DNA of 64,000 bases from Vicinamibacterales bacterium (GTDB lineage: Bacteria; Acidobacteriota; Vicinamibacteria; Vicinamibacterales; UBA823), in contig DASCOS010000013.1 in assembly GCA_036012125.1 (NCBI GenBank), positions 216,164 to 280,163 on the forward strand. The letters are read 5' to 3'. Numbering within the stretch: position 1 is the stretch's first letter; the number at the start of each line of letters is the position of its first letter. The position numbers and the translations under genes were made by a program. Shown one piece after another: positions 1 through 9,663 of this stretch. The notes beneath the pieces were generated by a model that worked only from the letters and a program-made list of their open reading frames with translations, made no database searches and had not been told where the DNA came from.

Positions 1-728
1 TCTTGGGAAATCGGTATTTCCCGTAATTCGGCCTGAGTAGTTTCAATTAAGAACCGTGCAACCTCGCGCCCTTCAATTTCCAAAACCACCCCTTGCGGCC
101 CACCAACGAGATCGGGACGACCGTCGGCTCTTAAATACAAAAGGACGTCACTGCGTGGATTGCGAAACGAGACTGTTGCGTTAGCCATCGTCCATCGCCA
201 TTGCATATCATGGTCGTCAGGCATTACTTCTAGATCGTGCCATCCATCTTGAAAAATAAGAAACACATTTTCCGATTGTGGCAAAAGCTCGAGTGTTCCA
301 CCCTTGTAAGAAAGAGAACCGTCGTCATCACCAACCAGAGCAACGCGTTCACCGCCACTAGCAGAATACAATCCGACCCTAATAGTCGCCGTGCCGATGT
401 AGGGATACATTGGCAGGAACACTTTTCGGTCATACTCGACTATCTGTCCAGGAATCCAATTCGATGTCGGCTGCGGTGGATTGTGATCGTCGGTCCACAT
501 AACTTCACCGTCAGCATCGACGAAGTGCACGAAGACGCGATAATTTTCCGTCAGTCCCACATGCTCTTCTAGTATTGAAAATTGGAAGCTCATTCCAACA
601 ACACTACCCAGAACCGCCGCATTGCGGTCCAGCATTACCTTGACGCTGGCAATCGGATCAGGTTGCGGCACCGTACAGGCTGAGACAGCTACGCCTAAAG
701 CCAGTGCCGTCCAGAACAGTCGAACCAT
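1..728 (-). CDS. Secreted lipoprotein of unknown function, 3' end cut by window edge
   Basis: An open frame runs from an ATG at 728 to the window edge without a stop (242 codons seen). The N-terminus is a short lipoprotein signal: Met-Val-Arg, a hydrophobic stretch, then a lipobox-like V-S-A-C with Cys18 as the lipidation site. A GAGG Shine-Dalgarno lies about 6 bases before the ATG. The rest looks like a beta-rich extracytoplasmic domain, with alternating hydrophobic residues and phrases such as VFVHFVDADGEVMW and IRVGLYS. Proteins with comparable phrases are often attached to membrane glycosyltransferase or O-antigen regions, but no family is recognised here. Frame and signal are directly visible; function is unknown. 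Confidence 0.75.
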   Translation of the reverse strand, partial: MVRLFWTALALGVAVSACTVPQPDPIASVKVMLDRNAAVLGSVVGMSFQFSILEEHVGLTENYRVFVHFVDADGEVMWTDDHNPPQPTSNWIPGQIVEYDRKVFLPMYPYIGTATIRVGLYSASGGERVALVGDDDGSLSYKGGTLELLPQSENVFLIFQDGWHDLEVMPDDHDMQWRWTMANATVSFRNPRSDVLLYLRADGRPDLVGGPQGVVLEIEGREVARFLIETTQAELREIPISQ

Positions 729-1123
729 CAAGTCCTCTATCTATTAAGAATGGCCAATGTAGGAATCAAACTAAGTTGAGCAGTTTCTTCTAAAAGAATC
801 CTCAAAATAGCCAATCTCACCTACTGTGCCATTAGAGGCTGGCTATCTCGGTATGGTCAAGCGACATTTTCACAGACGCCTGGTCGGCCATTCTATGTCG
901 GTCTCTTTTTGTCCACGCTCCCCCTATAGTAAGGAATATTTAACGACGATATCCTTCAATTAAGCATGTTGGAGCTTGTAAACGGTGATGGCTGGGCTAT
1001 TTTCAAGAAAACCGGTCAATCCAGACAGGGCTTCCGACTAACCAGCAAATATGGTAGTTTTGTATAGGTCTGCGCAGTGTTGCCTGGGATTTAACGGGCT
1101 CGAAAGACCTTTTTGGGCCGAAA
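729..1123. other. Divergent intergenic region between lipoprotein and M23 peptidase
   Basis: About 395 bases without a convincing gene, lying between two genes transcribed away from each other, so it should hold both promoters. A 7-bp inverted repeat (ATAGCCA at 807-813, TGGCTAT at 840-846) is visible. No clear -35/-10 pair with good spacing was found for either direction, and no riboswitch or RNA gene was recognised. Confidence 0.5.
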
Positions 1124-2053
1124 ATGCTTAAGAATCGCTATACCGTAGTTGTAGCCGACCGCTCTAGTGGCGTAATTCGTCGAATTACGCTAAACCTTCG
1201 CTCGGTAATTGGGCTACTCGTGGCAATCCTCGGGACACCAATTCTGCTAGGCCTAGGTTTCAGCTGGCTGGCCTCTACTGAGCTCGATCGTCTCAACACG
1301 AACCTAGGCTCACTTGAAGTTGAAAATTCAGGCTATCGAACTGCCTCGACTACGCTTAGAAGCGAAATTGCGGCACTTCAAGCAGTTGTGACAGAGATCG
1401 ACAAACGGGCAGTTCTAAACCCACGGGCTCTTGAAGCTCTCAATCAACTTCCGGCTGAGCTGAAGGCCAGAGCCATCGGCGGTGGAGCGGGAGCTATAGC
1501 CTCTAATCCACTATATACCGTGGCACTCACGTCACCTCTGGCCACCTTCACGATGTTAAAAGACCTGCTTGCAGGTCTTGATAATCGTCTCCAGACCATA
1601 CGTTACTCCGTGGAAAACCGAAGTGCTTTGGCAAGTGCGACTCCACAGATATGGCCAACGGACCCCCACGGTTACCTCTCGGGCGCCTATGGATACCGGA
1701 TTGATCCCTTCACCGGGATCCGAACCTTTCATCGGGCTGTCGACATATCAACCCCTCACGGGCAAAAGGTCCTGGCCACCGCAGCTGGTCGCGTAGTGTC
1801 TGCAAAGCCAACGGGGAACCTTGGTAAGCTTATTGTCATCGATCACGGCTTTGGCCTGGCCACGCGGTACGGCCACCTCTCAGGCTTTACCGTCGGCGCT
1901 GGCGACCAAGTCTCCCAAGGTGACCTAATCGGTTATGTTGGCTCGACGGGCCGCTCCACTGGCTCACACGTGCACTACGAGATTTGGGCAGACGGTCGAC
2001 CGATTAACCCTTACCGCTTCCTCTCCCCGTCTGAACACCTCGCAACAAACTAG
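1124..2053 (+). CDS. M23 family metallopeptidase, membrane-anchored (LytM/peptidoglycan endopeptidase type)
   Basis: A 309-residue protein. A basic N-terminus is followed by one membrane segment at about residues 26-50. A heptad-like coiled coil follows at about 55-95, then a linker and a C-terminal LytM/M23 domain from about 180 to 300. Zinc ligands of the family are present: His203 and Asp207 in the HRAVD motif, and the HVH motif with His282 and His284. The YGHLS motif is also present. Known family role: cleavage of peptidoglycan cross-bridges in the periplasm, or activation of amidases when catalytically degenerate; here the ligands are intact. Starts at an ATG; transcribed toward secA. 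The precise substrate cannot be told from the sequence. Confidence 0.9.
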   Translation: MLKNRYTVVVADRSSGVIRRITLNLRSVIGLLVAILGTPILLGLGFSWLASTELDRLNTNLGSLEVENSGYRTASTTLRSEIAALQAVVTEIDKRAVLNPRALEALNQLPAELKARAIGGGAGAIASNPLYTVALTSPLATFTMLKDLLAGLDNRLQTIRYSVENRSALASATPQIWPTDPHGYLSGAYGYRIDPFTGIRTFHRAVDISTPHGQKVLATAAGRVVSAKPTGNLGKLIVIDHGFGLATRYGHLSGFTVGAGDQVSQGDLIGYVGSTGRSTGSHVHYEIWADGRPINPYRFLSPSEHLATN

Positions 2054-2103
2054 TTAGGTTTTTCCGTTTTTTTTCGATACAGGGCCCACCGTGTTCATCC
2101 TTC

Positions 2104-2132
2104 TTGACGGAATTGGATTCCTCAAATAGAAT
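2104..2132 (+). promoter_or_regulatory. Sigma70-type promoter upstream of secA
   Basis: TTGACG at 2104-2109 and TAGAAT at 2127-2132 are separated by exactly 17 bases. This is close to the sigma70 consensus and lies 53 bases before the secA start codon. Seen directly; promoter activity is inferred. Confidence 0.6.
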
Positions 2133-2185
2133 CGATCGAATATCCGAATCGTGACGGGCCTCTCTGTGCCGGTTCCGAATCGCGC

Positions 2186-5074
2186 ATGTTCGACGCCCTC
2201 TTAGCAAAAGTCTTCGGCACAAGAAACGATCGAGAGCTCAAGCGGCTCCGCCCGATCGTCTCTGCAATAAATGAGTCTGAAACCCATGTCCAGAGTCTTA
2301 GTAATGACGAACTAAGAAGTAGGACTGCCGAATTTCGAAAACGCCTTAGACAGAACGAAACTCTCGACGATCTTCTTCCAGAGGTCTTTGCGACTGTCCG
2401 AGAAGCAAGCCGCAGAATCCTAGAGATGCGGCACTTCGATGTCCAACTAATCGGCGGAATACTTCTCCACCGCGGCACAATTGCGGAAATGAAAACGGGC
2501 GAAGGCAAGACCCTAGTCGCCACTTTGCCAGCCTATCTTAACGCCCTCTCTGGCGAAGGGGTGCATGTCGTCACCGTGAACGATTATCTCGCACGGCGAG
2601 ACTCGGAATGGATGGGTCGAGTTTACCGATTCCTCGGCATGAGCGTTGGGGTGATCCAACACAGCCTAAAGGATTCAGAGCGCCAAGCGGCTTATAAATA
2701 CGACATCACATACGGAACTAACAACGAGTTCGGATTTGATTATCTTCGCGACAACATGAAGTTTGAGTTGTCACAGTACGTTCAGCGGGGCCACAATTAC
2801 GCAATTGTAGATGAGGTTGACAGCATTCTCATTGACGAAGCTAGAACCCCGCTCATTATTTCAGGCCCTGCTGAACAATCTACCGAGCTTTATCACGAAG
2901 TCGACCGGATCATCCCGAAGCTGAAGCCCGGCGCCGTTACCCAAGGAAACGTCAAGTCGGAAGACCGTGAGGCCCTCGAGGAAACCGGAGACTTTCTCGT
3001 CGACGAAAAACATAAAACTGTGACTTTAACGGAGAGTGGAATGGCCAAAGCAGAGAAGCTTTTGGCCCACCGAATGAGTCCTGGAGGACTCTACGACCCA
3101 GCCAACATGCCACTTCTGCATCACATTAATCAGTCCCTTCGTGCTCACTCTCTTTTCAAGCGGGACGTTGATTACATGATCAAGGAGGGTCAGGTCGTCA
3201 TCGTTGATGAATTTACCGGACGTTTAATGCCCGGACGACGGTGGTCAGACGGTCTTCATCAATCCGTAGAGGCTAAAGAAAAGGTCAAAATCGAGCGGGA
3301 GAATCAGACTCTTGCGACAGTGACCTTCCAGAATTACTTCCGTAAGTATAAGAAGCTTGCGGGAATGACAGGAACGGCTGATACCGAAGCCACCGAATTT
3401 GGAAAGATCTACAAACTTGACGTGGCGGTAATTCCAACCAACCGCACCCTTCTGCGGCGAGAGGAACCCGACACTATTTATCGTACCGAGCACGAGAAGT
3501 TTAATGCCATCGTTGAGGACATCATTCAACAACAGGCCGCTGGACGACCGGTGCTGGTTGGAACTGTGTCGATAGAAAAATCTGAAAAGTTATCCTCACT
3601 GTTGAAAAGACGTGGCGTGCAACATGTCGTGTTAAACGCGAAATATCATGCCAAGGAGGCTGAAATTGTAGCCCAAGCTGGACGTCCTGGCACCGTCACC
3701 ATCGCAACCAATATGGCCGGCCGTGGCACTGACATCCTACTAGGCGGAAACCCTGAGTTTATGGCACGTCAACAGTGTTTAGCTGACGATGTGGCTAACC
3801 GTCTTCCGAAGGGAGAAGAGGAATTACCCGACAATACCGATTTGATTCACTTTAATCATCTAGACAGCTTCTATCAAGTTCCACGAACACTTTGGGAACC
3901 GCGCCTCACCAAATTTCAGGAGCAGACAAAAATTGATCACGCCTCAGTCGTCACAGCTGGAGGACTGCACATCCTCGCCACAGAGCGGCATGAGGCTCGA
4001 CGTATCGATAATCAGCTGCGAGGTAGAGCGGGGCGCCAAGGCGACCCGGGGTCGTCAAGATTCTATCTTTCTCTAGAAGATGATTTGATGAGAATCTTTG
4101 GTTCCGACAGAATTTCAGGGCTAATGCAGAAATTAGGAATGGAGGATGGTGTTCCAATAGAACACAAAATGGTCACCAAGGCAATTGAGCGGGCACAACG
4201 CCAGGTAGAGGCGCAACATTTTTCAGTCAGGAAACACTTGCTTGAGTATGACGACGTAATGAACAAGCAACGAGAAAACGTCTACTCACTACGATGCGAG
4301 CTCCTAGAAAATAGGATTCACCTTGCTAAAGATGACATCGTTGACACACAACAATACCTTCTCACTTTAGGCGAAGAAGCACTTGACTCCTGCGTAGCCA
4401 CCTACTGTGGAGATGATATTGACCCAGACGAGTGGGACATTGAAGCACTTAAGCTAAGTACCGGGGAACTGTTCGGCCTCGGCATTGAAGACCTCTCAGC
4501 TGTAGATTTCGATAGCTCAGGCGCCGAGGAAATCCATGAGGCGCTCTGGACCTTGGCCAAGTCAAAATACCAAGAAAAGGAATCCGAAGTAGGGTCTGAG
4601 GTGTTAAGGCGCATTGAACGAGATGTGATGCTCCAGATTGTGGATTCGCAGTGGAAAGATCACCTATATGGCCTAGATCATCTTAAAGAAGGAATCGGCC
4701 TTAGAGGTTACGGCCAACGAAATCCCCTCGTCGAATACAAGCGCGAAAGCTTTGCCCTCTTTCAGGCAATGAAAGAGCGAATTGACGAGGAGACTGTTAA
4801 GTATCTTTGGCGCCTTCGTCCAATAATCAGAGACCCAAGTGCCGATGTATCCAGGAAATCGCAAACAAAGCAAACAGCGGACTTAGTCTTCAATAACCCT
4901 AGTGAGGGCGCCTCAACATTTACAAATGCGGGGCGGCAACAACCACGCCCAGCCAGAACTGGAGGCGATGACGCCGCCGTCAGTACGATACGCCGTGAAA
5001 TGCCAAAAGTGGGACGTAACGCTCCATGTCCCTGCGGCAGTGGCAAGAAATATAAGAAATGTCATGGAGCCTAA
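2186..5074 (+). CDS. secA: Protein translocase ATPase SecA
   Basis: A 962-residue motor of the Sec pathway, which drives preproteins through SecYEG by ATP hydrolysis. The Walker A motif (GEGKT) lies near residue 105 and the [15 protein letters not shown]-like motif near 210. The preprotein cross-linking region, second helicase domain ([22 protein letters not shown]) and helical scaffold follow in order. The extreme C-terminus is the zinc-binding tail C-P-C-G-S-G...K-C-H, which in known SecAs contacts SecB and phospholipid. It is longer than E. coli SecA (901 residues) because of an acidic and Asn/Leu-rich insertion around residues 540-580 ([12 protein letters not shown] onward). No strong Shine-Dalgarno precedes the ATG. 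guaB follows 14 bases after the stop. Confidence 0.98.
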   Translation: MFDALLAKVFGTRNDRELKRLRPIVSAINESETHVQSLSNDELRSRTAEFRKRLRQNETLDDLLPEVFATVREASRRILEMRHFDVQLIGGILLHRGTIAEMKTGEGKTLVATLPAYLNALSGEGVHVVTVNDYLARRDSEWMGRVYRFLGMSVGVIQHSLKDSERQAAYKYDITYGTNNEFGFDYLRDNMKFELSQYVQRGHNYAIVDEVDSILIDEARTPLIISGPAEQSTELYHEVDRIIPKLKPGAVTQGNVKSEDREALEETGDFLVDEKHKTVTLTESGMAKAEKLLAHRMSPGGLYDPANMPLLHHINQSLRAHSLFKRDVDYMIKEGQVVIVDEFTGRLMPGRRWSDGLHQSVEAKEKVKIERENQTLATVTFQNYFRKYKKLAGMTGTADTEATEFGKIYKLDVAVIPTNRTLLRREEPDTIYRTEHEKFNAIVEDIIQQQAAGRPVLVGTVSIEKSEKLSSLLKRRGVQHVVLNAKYHAKEAEIVAQAGRPGTVTIATNMAGRGTDILLGGNPEFMARQQCLADDVANRLPKGEEELPDNTDLIHFNHLDSFYQVPRTLWEPRLTKFQEQTKIDHASVVTAGGLHILATERHEARRIDNQLRGRAGRQGDPGSSRFYLSLEDDLMRIFGSDRISGLMQKLGMEDGVPIEHKMVTKAIERAQRQVEAQHFSVRKHLLEYDDVMNKQRENVYSLRCELLENRIHLAKDDIVDTQQYLLTLGEEALDSCVATYCGDDIDPDEWDIEALKLSTGELFGLGIEDLSAVDFDSSGAEEIHEALWTLAKSKYQEKESEVGSEVLRRIERDVMLQIVDSQWKDHLYGLDHLKEGIGLRGYGQRNPLVEYKRESFALFQAMKERIDEETVKYLWRLRPIIRDPSADVSRKSQTKQTADLVFNNPSEGASTFTNAGRQQPRPARTGGDDAAVSTIRREMPKVGRNAPCPCGSGKKYKKCHGA

Positions 5075-5088
5075 ACTGATGGACTGTA

Positions 5089-6618
5089 ATGACTTTTAAG
5101 AAAAGTGAACCAGATATTTCGACTCGCCGTGAGCTTTGCCCTTCGACGGCCTTAACCTTCGATGACGTTCTACTTGTGCCTCAGGAATCGAAAGTGTTGC
5201 CTAGTCAGGTAAACATCAGTACGAGGCTAACTCGAAAGATAAAGCTAGAGACTCCAATCGTAAGCGCCGCGATGGACACGGTAACGGAATCCAGCCTAGC
5301 GATCAGCATGGCCCAACATGGTGGGATGGGGATAATTCATAAGAATCTATCCATTGAAGAACAGGCGTCAGAGATTGACCGAGTCAAACGTTCAGAAAGT
5401 GGAATGATAGTTAATCCGATAACCCTATCACCGGAAAACCTGATCAACGAAGCCCTTCACCTGATGGGAAAATATCGAATCTCGGGCGTTCCTATTACAG
5501 AGGACGGAAGCAAAGAGGGCAAACTCGTTGGAATTTTGACAAACCGTGACCTTCGCTTCGAAAGCAACACACAACGATCGATCGCCGAGGTCATGACCCG
5601 GGAAAATCTAATTACCGTACCGGTCGGCACCACTCTTGACCAGGCCAAGGACATCCTGCATCTACACAAAGTGGAAAAGCTTCTCGTTGTTGACAAGAAC
5701 CATATGCTTAGGGGGCTCATTACCGTTAAAGACATTCAAAAGGTCATTAAGTATCCAAGTGCTTGCAAGGATGACCTAGGACGACTACGCGTAGGAGCAG
5801 CTATCGGTATTGCGAAAAATACAATGGAACGGGCCGAGGCTCTTGCTGGTGCAAACGCTGACGTGTTAGTAATCGACACAGCTCATGGGCACTCCGCTGG
5901 TGTCATGGACATGATTAAACAAGTCCGAAATGCTTTTCCTGCAATCGACCTCATCGCCGGAAATGTTTCAACGGGTGAAGCAACCCAAGCTCTAATTGAT
6001 CTTGGAGTCGATGCAGTGAAGGTGGGCATCGGATCGGGTTCAATATGCACTACGAGGATAATCGCCGGCGTCGGAGTGCCAATGATTACGTCTATTCAGG
6101 ACTGCGCCAAGGTCGCTGAACAGCATGGAGTTCCGGTCATTGCAGATGGTGGTATCCGCTACTCAGGTGATATCACAAAAGCCATCGCGGCTGGAGCCAG
6201 CGTAGCAATGATTGGAGGCTTATTCGCTGGCACCGATGAAAGCCCCGGGGAGTTAATCTTGTATCAAGGAAGAAGTTTTAAGGAATATCGCGGCATGGGC
6301 TCTCTTGGTGCAATGCGGCGTGGCAGTCGCGATCGATATTTTCAAGACGAGTTTGAATTGGAAGGCACGGACGATGAAATTCAGAAACTAGTTCCCGAAG
6401 GAATCGAAGGCCGAGTGCCTCACAAAGGCAGCCTAGCCGGCCTCCTTCACCAGTTGGTTGGAGGACTTCGAGCCGGCATGGGGTACTCAGGATGCGAAAC
6501 AGTGACCGATCTAAAAAACCGTGCACGGCTAGTTCAAATCACATCCGCTGGTGCCAGAGAGAGCCACGTCCACGACGTTGTCATCACTAAAGAGGCGCCT
6601 AACTACCGCTCGGAATAG
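5089..6618 (+). CDS. guaB: Inosine-5'-monophosphate dehydrogenase
   Basis: A 509-residue enzyme that oxidises IMP to XMP with NAD+, the committed step of guanine nucleotide synthesis. The TIM-barrel catalytic domain is split by a pair of CBS domains at about residues 105-225. The catalytic loop GSGSICTTR carries Cys320, which forms the thioimidate intermediate. The flap region has GSLGAM and SRDRYFQ, and the C-terminal potassium/substrate elements are intact. It lies 14 bases after secA in the same direction, so co-transcription is likely although the functions are unrelated. It ends 2 bases from the convergent tsaE gene. Length and motifs are normal for a full-length bacterial GuaB. Confidence 0.98.
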   Translation: MTFKKSEPDISTRRELCPSTALTFDDVLLVPQESKVLPSQVNISTRLTRKIKLETPIVSAAMDTVTESSLAISMAQHGGMGIIHKNLSIEEQASEIDRVKRSESGMIVNPITLSPENLINEALHLMGKYRISGVPITEDGSKEGKLVGILTNRDLRFESNTQRSIAEVMTRENLITVPVGTTLDQAKDILHLHKVEKLLVVDKNHMLRGLITVKDIQKVIKYPSACKDDLGRLRVGAAIGIAKNTMERAEALAGANADVLVIDTAHGHSAGVMDMIKQVRNAFPAIDLIAGNVSTGEATQALIDLGVDAVKVGIGSGSICTTRIIAGVGVPMITSIQDCAKVAEQHGVPVIADGGIRYSGDITKAIAAGASVAMIGGLFAGTDESPGELILYQGRSFKEYRGMGSLGAMRRGSRDRYFQDEFELEGTDDEIQKLVPEGIEGRVPHKGSLAGLLHQLVGGLRAGMGYSGCETVTDLKNRARLVQITSAGARESHVHDVVITKEAPNYRSE

Positions 6619-6619
6619 A

Positions 6620-7054
6620 CTAGGAACGTAGCGCCGTATCTTTAGCACCTTCGATGAGAATATCTCGTAGGTCCGCGCCTTGGTCAATAATCGTGACCTT
6701 GTGAGCACCAATTAAAGGCCGAACGAGTCGGTCAGCCCACTCAATAACAACAATCGAGCTGTCGGTAGCGAGCTCCTCCAACCCTAAGTCATCGATCTCA
6801 GCGCCAGAGAGCCGGTAGAGGTCTACGTGGTTCACGGTAACCCTGCCGCGATATTCCTGAATTAACGTAAAGGTTGGACTGCTTACCTCTAGTGGGTTTA
6901 CACCTAGCGCCCCGGCTAATCCTCGAACGAACGCAGTCTTGCCAGAACCTAACTCACCGTAGAGCAAGACAGTCGCTCCAGGGATTAAACCTTCAGCAAA
7001 ACTTGCACCAACTTGCTCCGTCTCAAACTCGGATTCTGTATGTCGCTTGACCAT
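6620..7054 (-). CDS. tsaE: tRNA threonylcarbamoyladenosine biosynthesis ATPase TsaE
   Basis: A 144-residue P-loop ATPase of the TsaE (YjeE) family. With TsaB and TsaD it makes the t6A modification at position 37 of ANN-decoding tRNAs. The Walker A motif GELGSGKT lies at residues 33-40. The family-typical SPTFTLIQEY and HVDLYRL segments and the EWADRL motif follow. It sits 23 bases downstream of the NAD(P)HX repair gene on the same strand; this yjeF-yjeE adjacency is common in bacteria. It converges with guaB with almost no spacer. TsaB and TsaD are not in this window. Confidence 0.95.
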   Translation of the reverse strand: MVKRHTESEFETEQVGASFAEGLIPGATVLLYGELGSGKTAFVRGLAGALGVNPLEVSSPTFTLIQEYRGRVTVNHVDLYRLSGAEIDDLGLEELATDSSIVVIEWADRLVRPLIGAHKVTIIDQGADLRDILIEGAKDTALRS

Positions 7055-7077
7055 TTCAAAAAGCGCGCCAATAACGT

Positions 7078-8652
7078 CTACTCTTGGAGCTCACCACCCT
7101 GGTCAGCCATCAAGCCCAAGAATGCTGCCCCCAGATATTGCGTAATATCAACTGCGCTCATGGCAGCTTCACCCTCATCATCTTCTGCTAAATCACCAGC
7201 CAATCCGTGGAGATAAACGCCTACTTTACAGCCCGCTTCAGCATCAACAAGCTGCGCAGACCAAGCGGCGATCATGCCGGTTAACACGTCTCCGGAGCCG
7301 CCTGTAGCCATCCCTGGATTGCCTGTCAAGTTTATGAAGACATTGCTGTTTGGACACGCCACTATGGTTCGATGTCCTTTAAGTACTACGTAGACGGAAC
7401 GGTCCACCGCCAAAGAACGCGCGGCTTCAATTCGATTCGCCTGGACATCCTCAACTGAGGTTCCTTGAAGCCGAGCCATCTCTCCAGGATGGGGCGTTAC
7501 GATCACGTCGAGACCATTCTTACCGTGCAATAGATTTTCGTTAGACGCACACACGTTGAGGGCGTCCGCATCGAGCACTAAGGGCACTCTACTGCGTTCT
7601 AATAGCCCATCAATCAACTTCGCTACGGAAGGTCCCTGGCCTAGACCCGGACCAACGGCGATAATGTCCGCCGAGAGCTTAAGCACCTGCTCAAGTGCCG
7701 ATGAATCTATACAGCCGTCAGATGTTTCATGGAGGCCTTCCGTTATGTATTCCGGAGCATAGCCGGCAACCACGGACTGGCAAGAGCGAGGGCTTGCCAC
7801 AGTAACCAGACCCGCTCCACTCCTAACAGCCCCAATTCCTGCCAATCCAGCAGCGCCATACTTCCCCACCGAACCGGCAACCAGCAAAACGTGACCGAAG
7901 TCACCCTTATGAGACTCAGCATTTCTGGAGCCGATCAAGTCACGAACTCCTTTAGGCGTAATTATTCTTATTTGTGGACCAGTAAGGCCATCGATAACCT
8001 GTGATGGAATACCTATGTCACCAACAACTACATCACCAGCGTGCAGTTCTGCCGGCGGGAGTACCAGAGGCAGCTTCGGCGCACCCAGTGTTACGGTTAA
8101 CGTCGCTTCAATAGCCTCACCTGGCACATCGTTCGAATCAGCCGATAAACCACTCGGAAGGTCAACAGAGACCACAGGAATTCCTAGTCCGTTAATATCG
8201 GCGGCCAAGGTTTGAAAAAGACCAACGAGCGGAGGTCGGATACCCGTGCCAAGAATTGCATCAATAATAATGTCGAATCCTGAGATTTCTGAGTAGTGCA
8301 ATTCCCACGACTGTTCATCAGCGATTTCCACAACAGGCATCCCTAGCTGACCAAGAATCTCTAAATTACGTCGTGCATCGCCTTCTATCTCGGAAATCGC
8401 GCCAATCACGAACACCGCACTCTCCACACCTCGCTGCTTCAGGGTACGGGCGACAACGAAACCATCCCCACCATTACTGCCACGACCACAAAGCAACGCT
8501 ACCCGTTGTTCAGTTAGATCAGAAAATTGACCCTCAACTGCGACTACAACCTGCCGGCCAGCATTTTCCATTAAGACCATTGAGGGCACACCGATTTCCT
8601 CAATCGTCAACCTGTCAGCCTCGCGCATCTGCGTGGTATTTAGAACTCGCAT
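7078..8652 (-). CDS. nnr: Bifunctional NAD(P)HX epimerase / ADP-dependent NAD(P)HX dehydratase
   Basis: A 524-residue fusion that repairs hydrated NADH and NADPH. The N-terminal half (about 1-215) is the YjeF_N epimerase domain, with the signature LCGRGSNGGDGFVVAR near residue 60. The C-terminal half (about 230-510) is the ribokinase-like dehydratase, with GKYGAAGLAG and VGPGLGQG segments, VTPHPGEMARL, and the nucleotide-binding NPGMATGGSGDVLTG loop. Both modules look intact, so it should act like E. coli Nnr (YjeF). The start at 8652 gives the usual MRVLNTTQMREAD opening. Directly upstream of tsaE and divergent from the class IV aminotransferase. Confidence 0.95.
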   Translation of the reverse strand: MRVLNTTQMREADRLTIEEIGVPSMVLMENAGRQVVVAVEGQFSDLTEQRVALLCGRGSNGGDGFVVARTLKQRGVESAVFVIGAISEIEGDARRNLEILGQLGMPVVEIADEQSWELHYSEISGFDIIIDAILGTGIRPPLVGLFQTLAADINGLGIPVVSVDLPSGLSADSNDVPGEAIEATLTVTLGAPKLPLVLPPAELHAGDVVVGDIGIPSQVIDGLTGPQIRIITPKGVRDLIGSRNAESHKGDFGHVLLVAGSVGKYGAAGLAGIGAVRSGAGLVTVASPRSCQSVVAGYAPEYITEGLHETSDGCIDSSALEQVLKLSADIIAVGPGLGQGPSVAKLIDGLLERSRVPLVLDADALNVCASNENLLHGKNGLDVIVTPHPGEMARLQGTSVEDVQANRIEAARSLAVDRSVYVVLKGHRTIVACPNSNVFINLTGNPGMATGGSGDVLTGMIAAWSAQLVDAEAGCKVGVYLHGLAGDLAEDDEGEAAMSAVDITQYLGAAFLGLMADQGGELQE

Positions 8653-8775
8653 GGAAGAAAGATCAGCTCCTTCGAAAGAATAAGCTCAACCTAACCGACC
8701 TATTTGCACGAAGTGTAGCACAAGAGATACGCTGCCTAATTCATCGGATTGACCCGTTGGCAGGCTGGGGGACAA

Positions 8776-9648
8776 ATGGCGGAACTGGTTAACGTGAATG
8801 GAACGATCGTCGAACGGGCAAAGGCATTCGTTTCGGTATTTGACCACGGATTTATGTTCGGAGAAGGAGTCTACGAAACTATCCGTACCTACAATCGCCA
8901 ACCTTTCCTATTCGATCGACACATGTGTCGCTTACGCGCTTCTGCGAAGCAAATCAATCTCCCCTGCCCTTATACCGACGAAAGTGTGTTATCCAGAATA
9001 GTTGCAACGATGGAAGCCGCGGTAAAGAGCGGCGAGGCCTACATCCGCCTGCTGCTTACCCGCGGTGAAGGTGATATCACTTACGACCCGCGAGCATGCA
9101 CAACCCCATCGCTGATGATTATCGTTAAGCCTCATCTCAGCATCCCTCCCAAGATTGAGGAAAATGGCGTGATGGTCTCTCTATCAACGGTCATGCGCAA
9201 CCATCCGGACTCAGTAAATCCAGCTATTAAATCCAATAATCTTCTGAATAATGCGCTCGCGATGCAGCAGGCATTTAAGAATGGAGCTTACGAAGCATTG
9301 ATGTGCAATTACAAGGGTGACCTCGTTGAATGCGCTCAGTCAAACTTCTTCATCGTACAAGATGGCATCGCCGTCACTCCACCCCCGCGGGACGGACTTC
9401 TTGAAGGGGTTACGCGAAACTTCATATTCGAGGTTGGAAGCGAGATCGGAGTTCAGGTCCATGAAGCTTCATTAAGGCGAGGGGACCTAAACTCCGCCAC
9501 CGAGGCGTTCTTATCCAGCACAACGAGAGAAATAGTACCAATCGTGAAAATAGATCAACTCACAATAGGCACTGGCCAGCCTGGCCCCGTAACAATAGCT
9601 TTGCTTTTGGGTCTACGGAAGAAGGCTCAAGCTCTCACTCAGCCCTAG
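8776..9648 (+). CDS. PLP-dependent aminotransferase, fold type IV (BCAT / D-amino acid / ADC lyase family)
   Basis: A 290-residue class IV aminotransferase. The ATG at 8776 is chosen over one 27 bases upstream because it follows a GGGGGAC Shine-Dalgarno and gives the usual MAELVNVNG opening with the conserved VFDHGFMFGEGVYETIRTY segment. The PLP-binding lysine lies in the AIKSNNLLNNALA motif, and ECAQSNFFIV and the cofactor-phosphate loop follow. Members include branched-chain aminotransferase, D-alanine aminotransferase and aminodeoxychorismate lyase. The sequence alone does not decide which; the short length (about 290) and motif pattern resemble D-amino acid transaminase or PabC as much as IlvE. 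It converges on gcvP with a 15-base spacer. Confidence 0.85.
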   Translation: MAELVNVNGTIVERAKAFVSVFDHGFMFGEGVYETIRTYNRQPFLFDRHMCRLRASAKQINLPCPYTDESVLSRIVATMEAAVKSGEAYIRLLLTRGEGDITYDPRACTTPSLMIIVKPHLSIPPKIEENGVMVSLSTVMRNHPDSVNPAIKSNNLLNNALAMQQAFKNGAYEALMCNYKGDLVECAQSNFFIVQDGIAVTPPPRDGLLEGVTRNFIFEVGSEIGVQVHEASLRRGDLNSATEAFLSSTTREIVPIVKIDQLTIGTGQPGPVTIALLLGLRKKAQALTQP

Positions 9649-9663
9649 TGGCAATAACACACC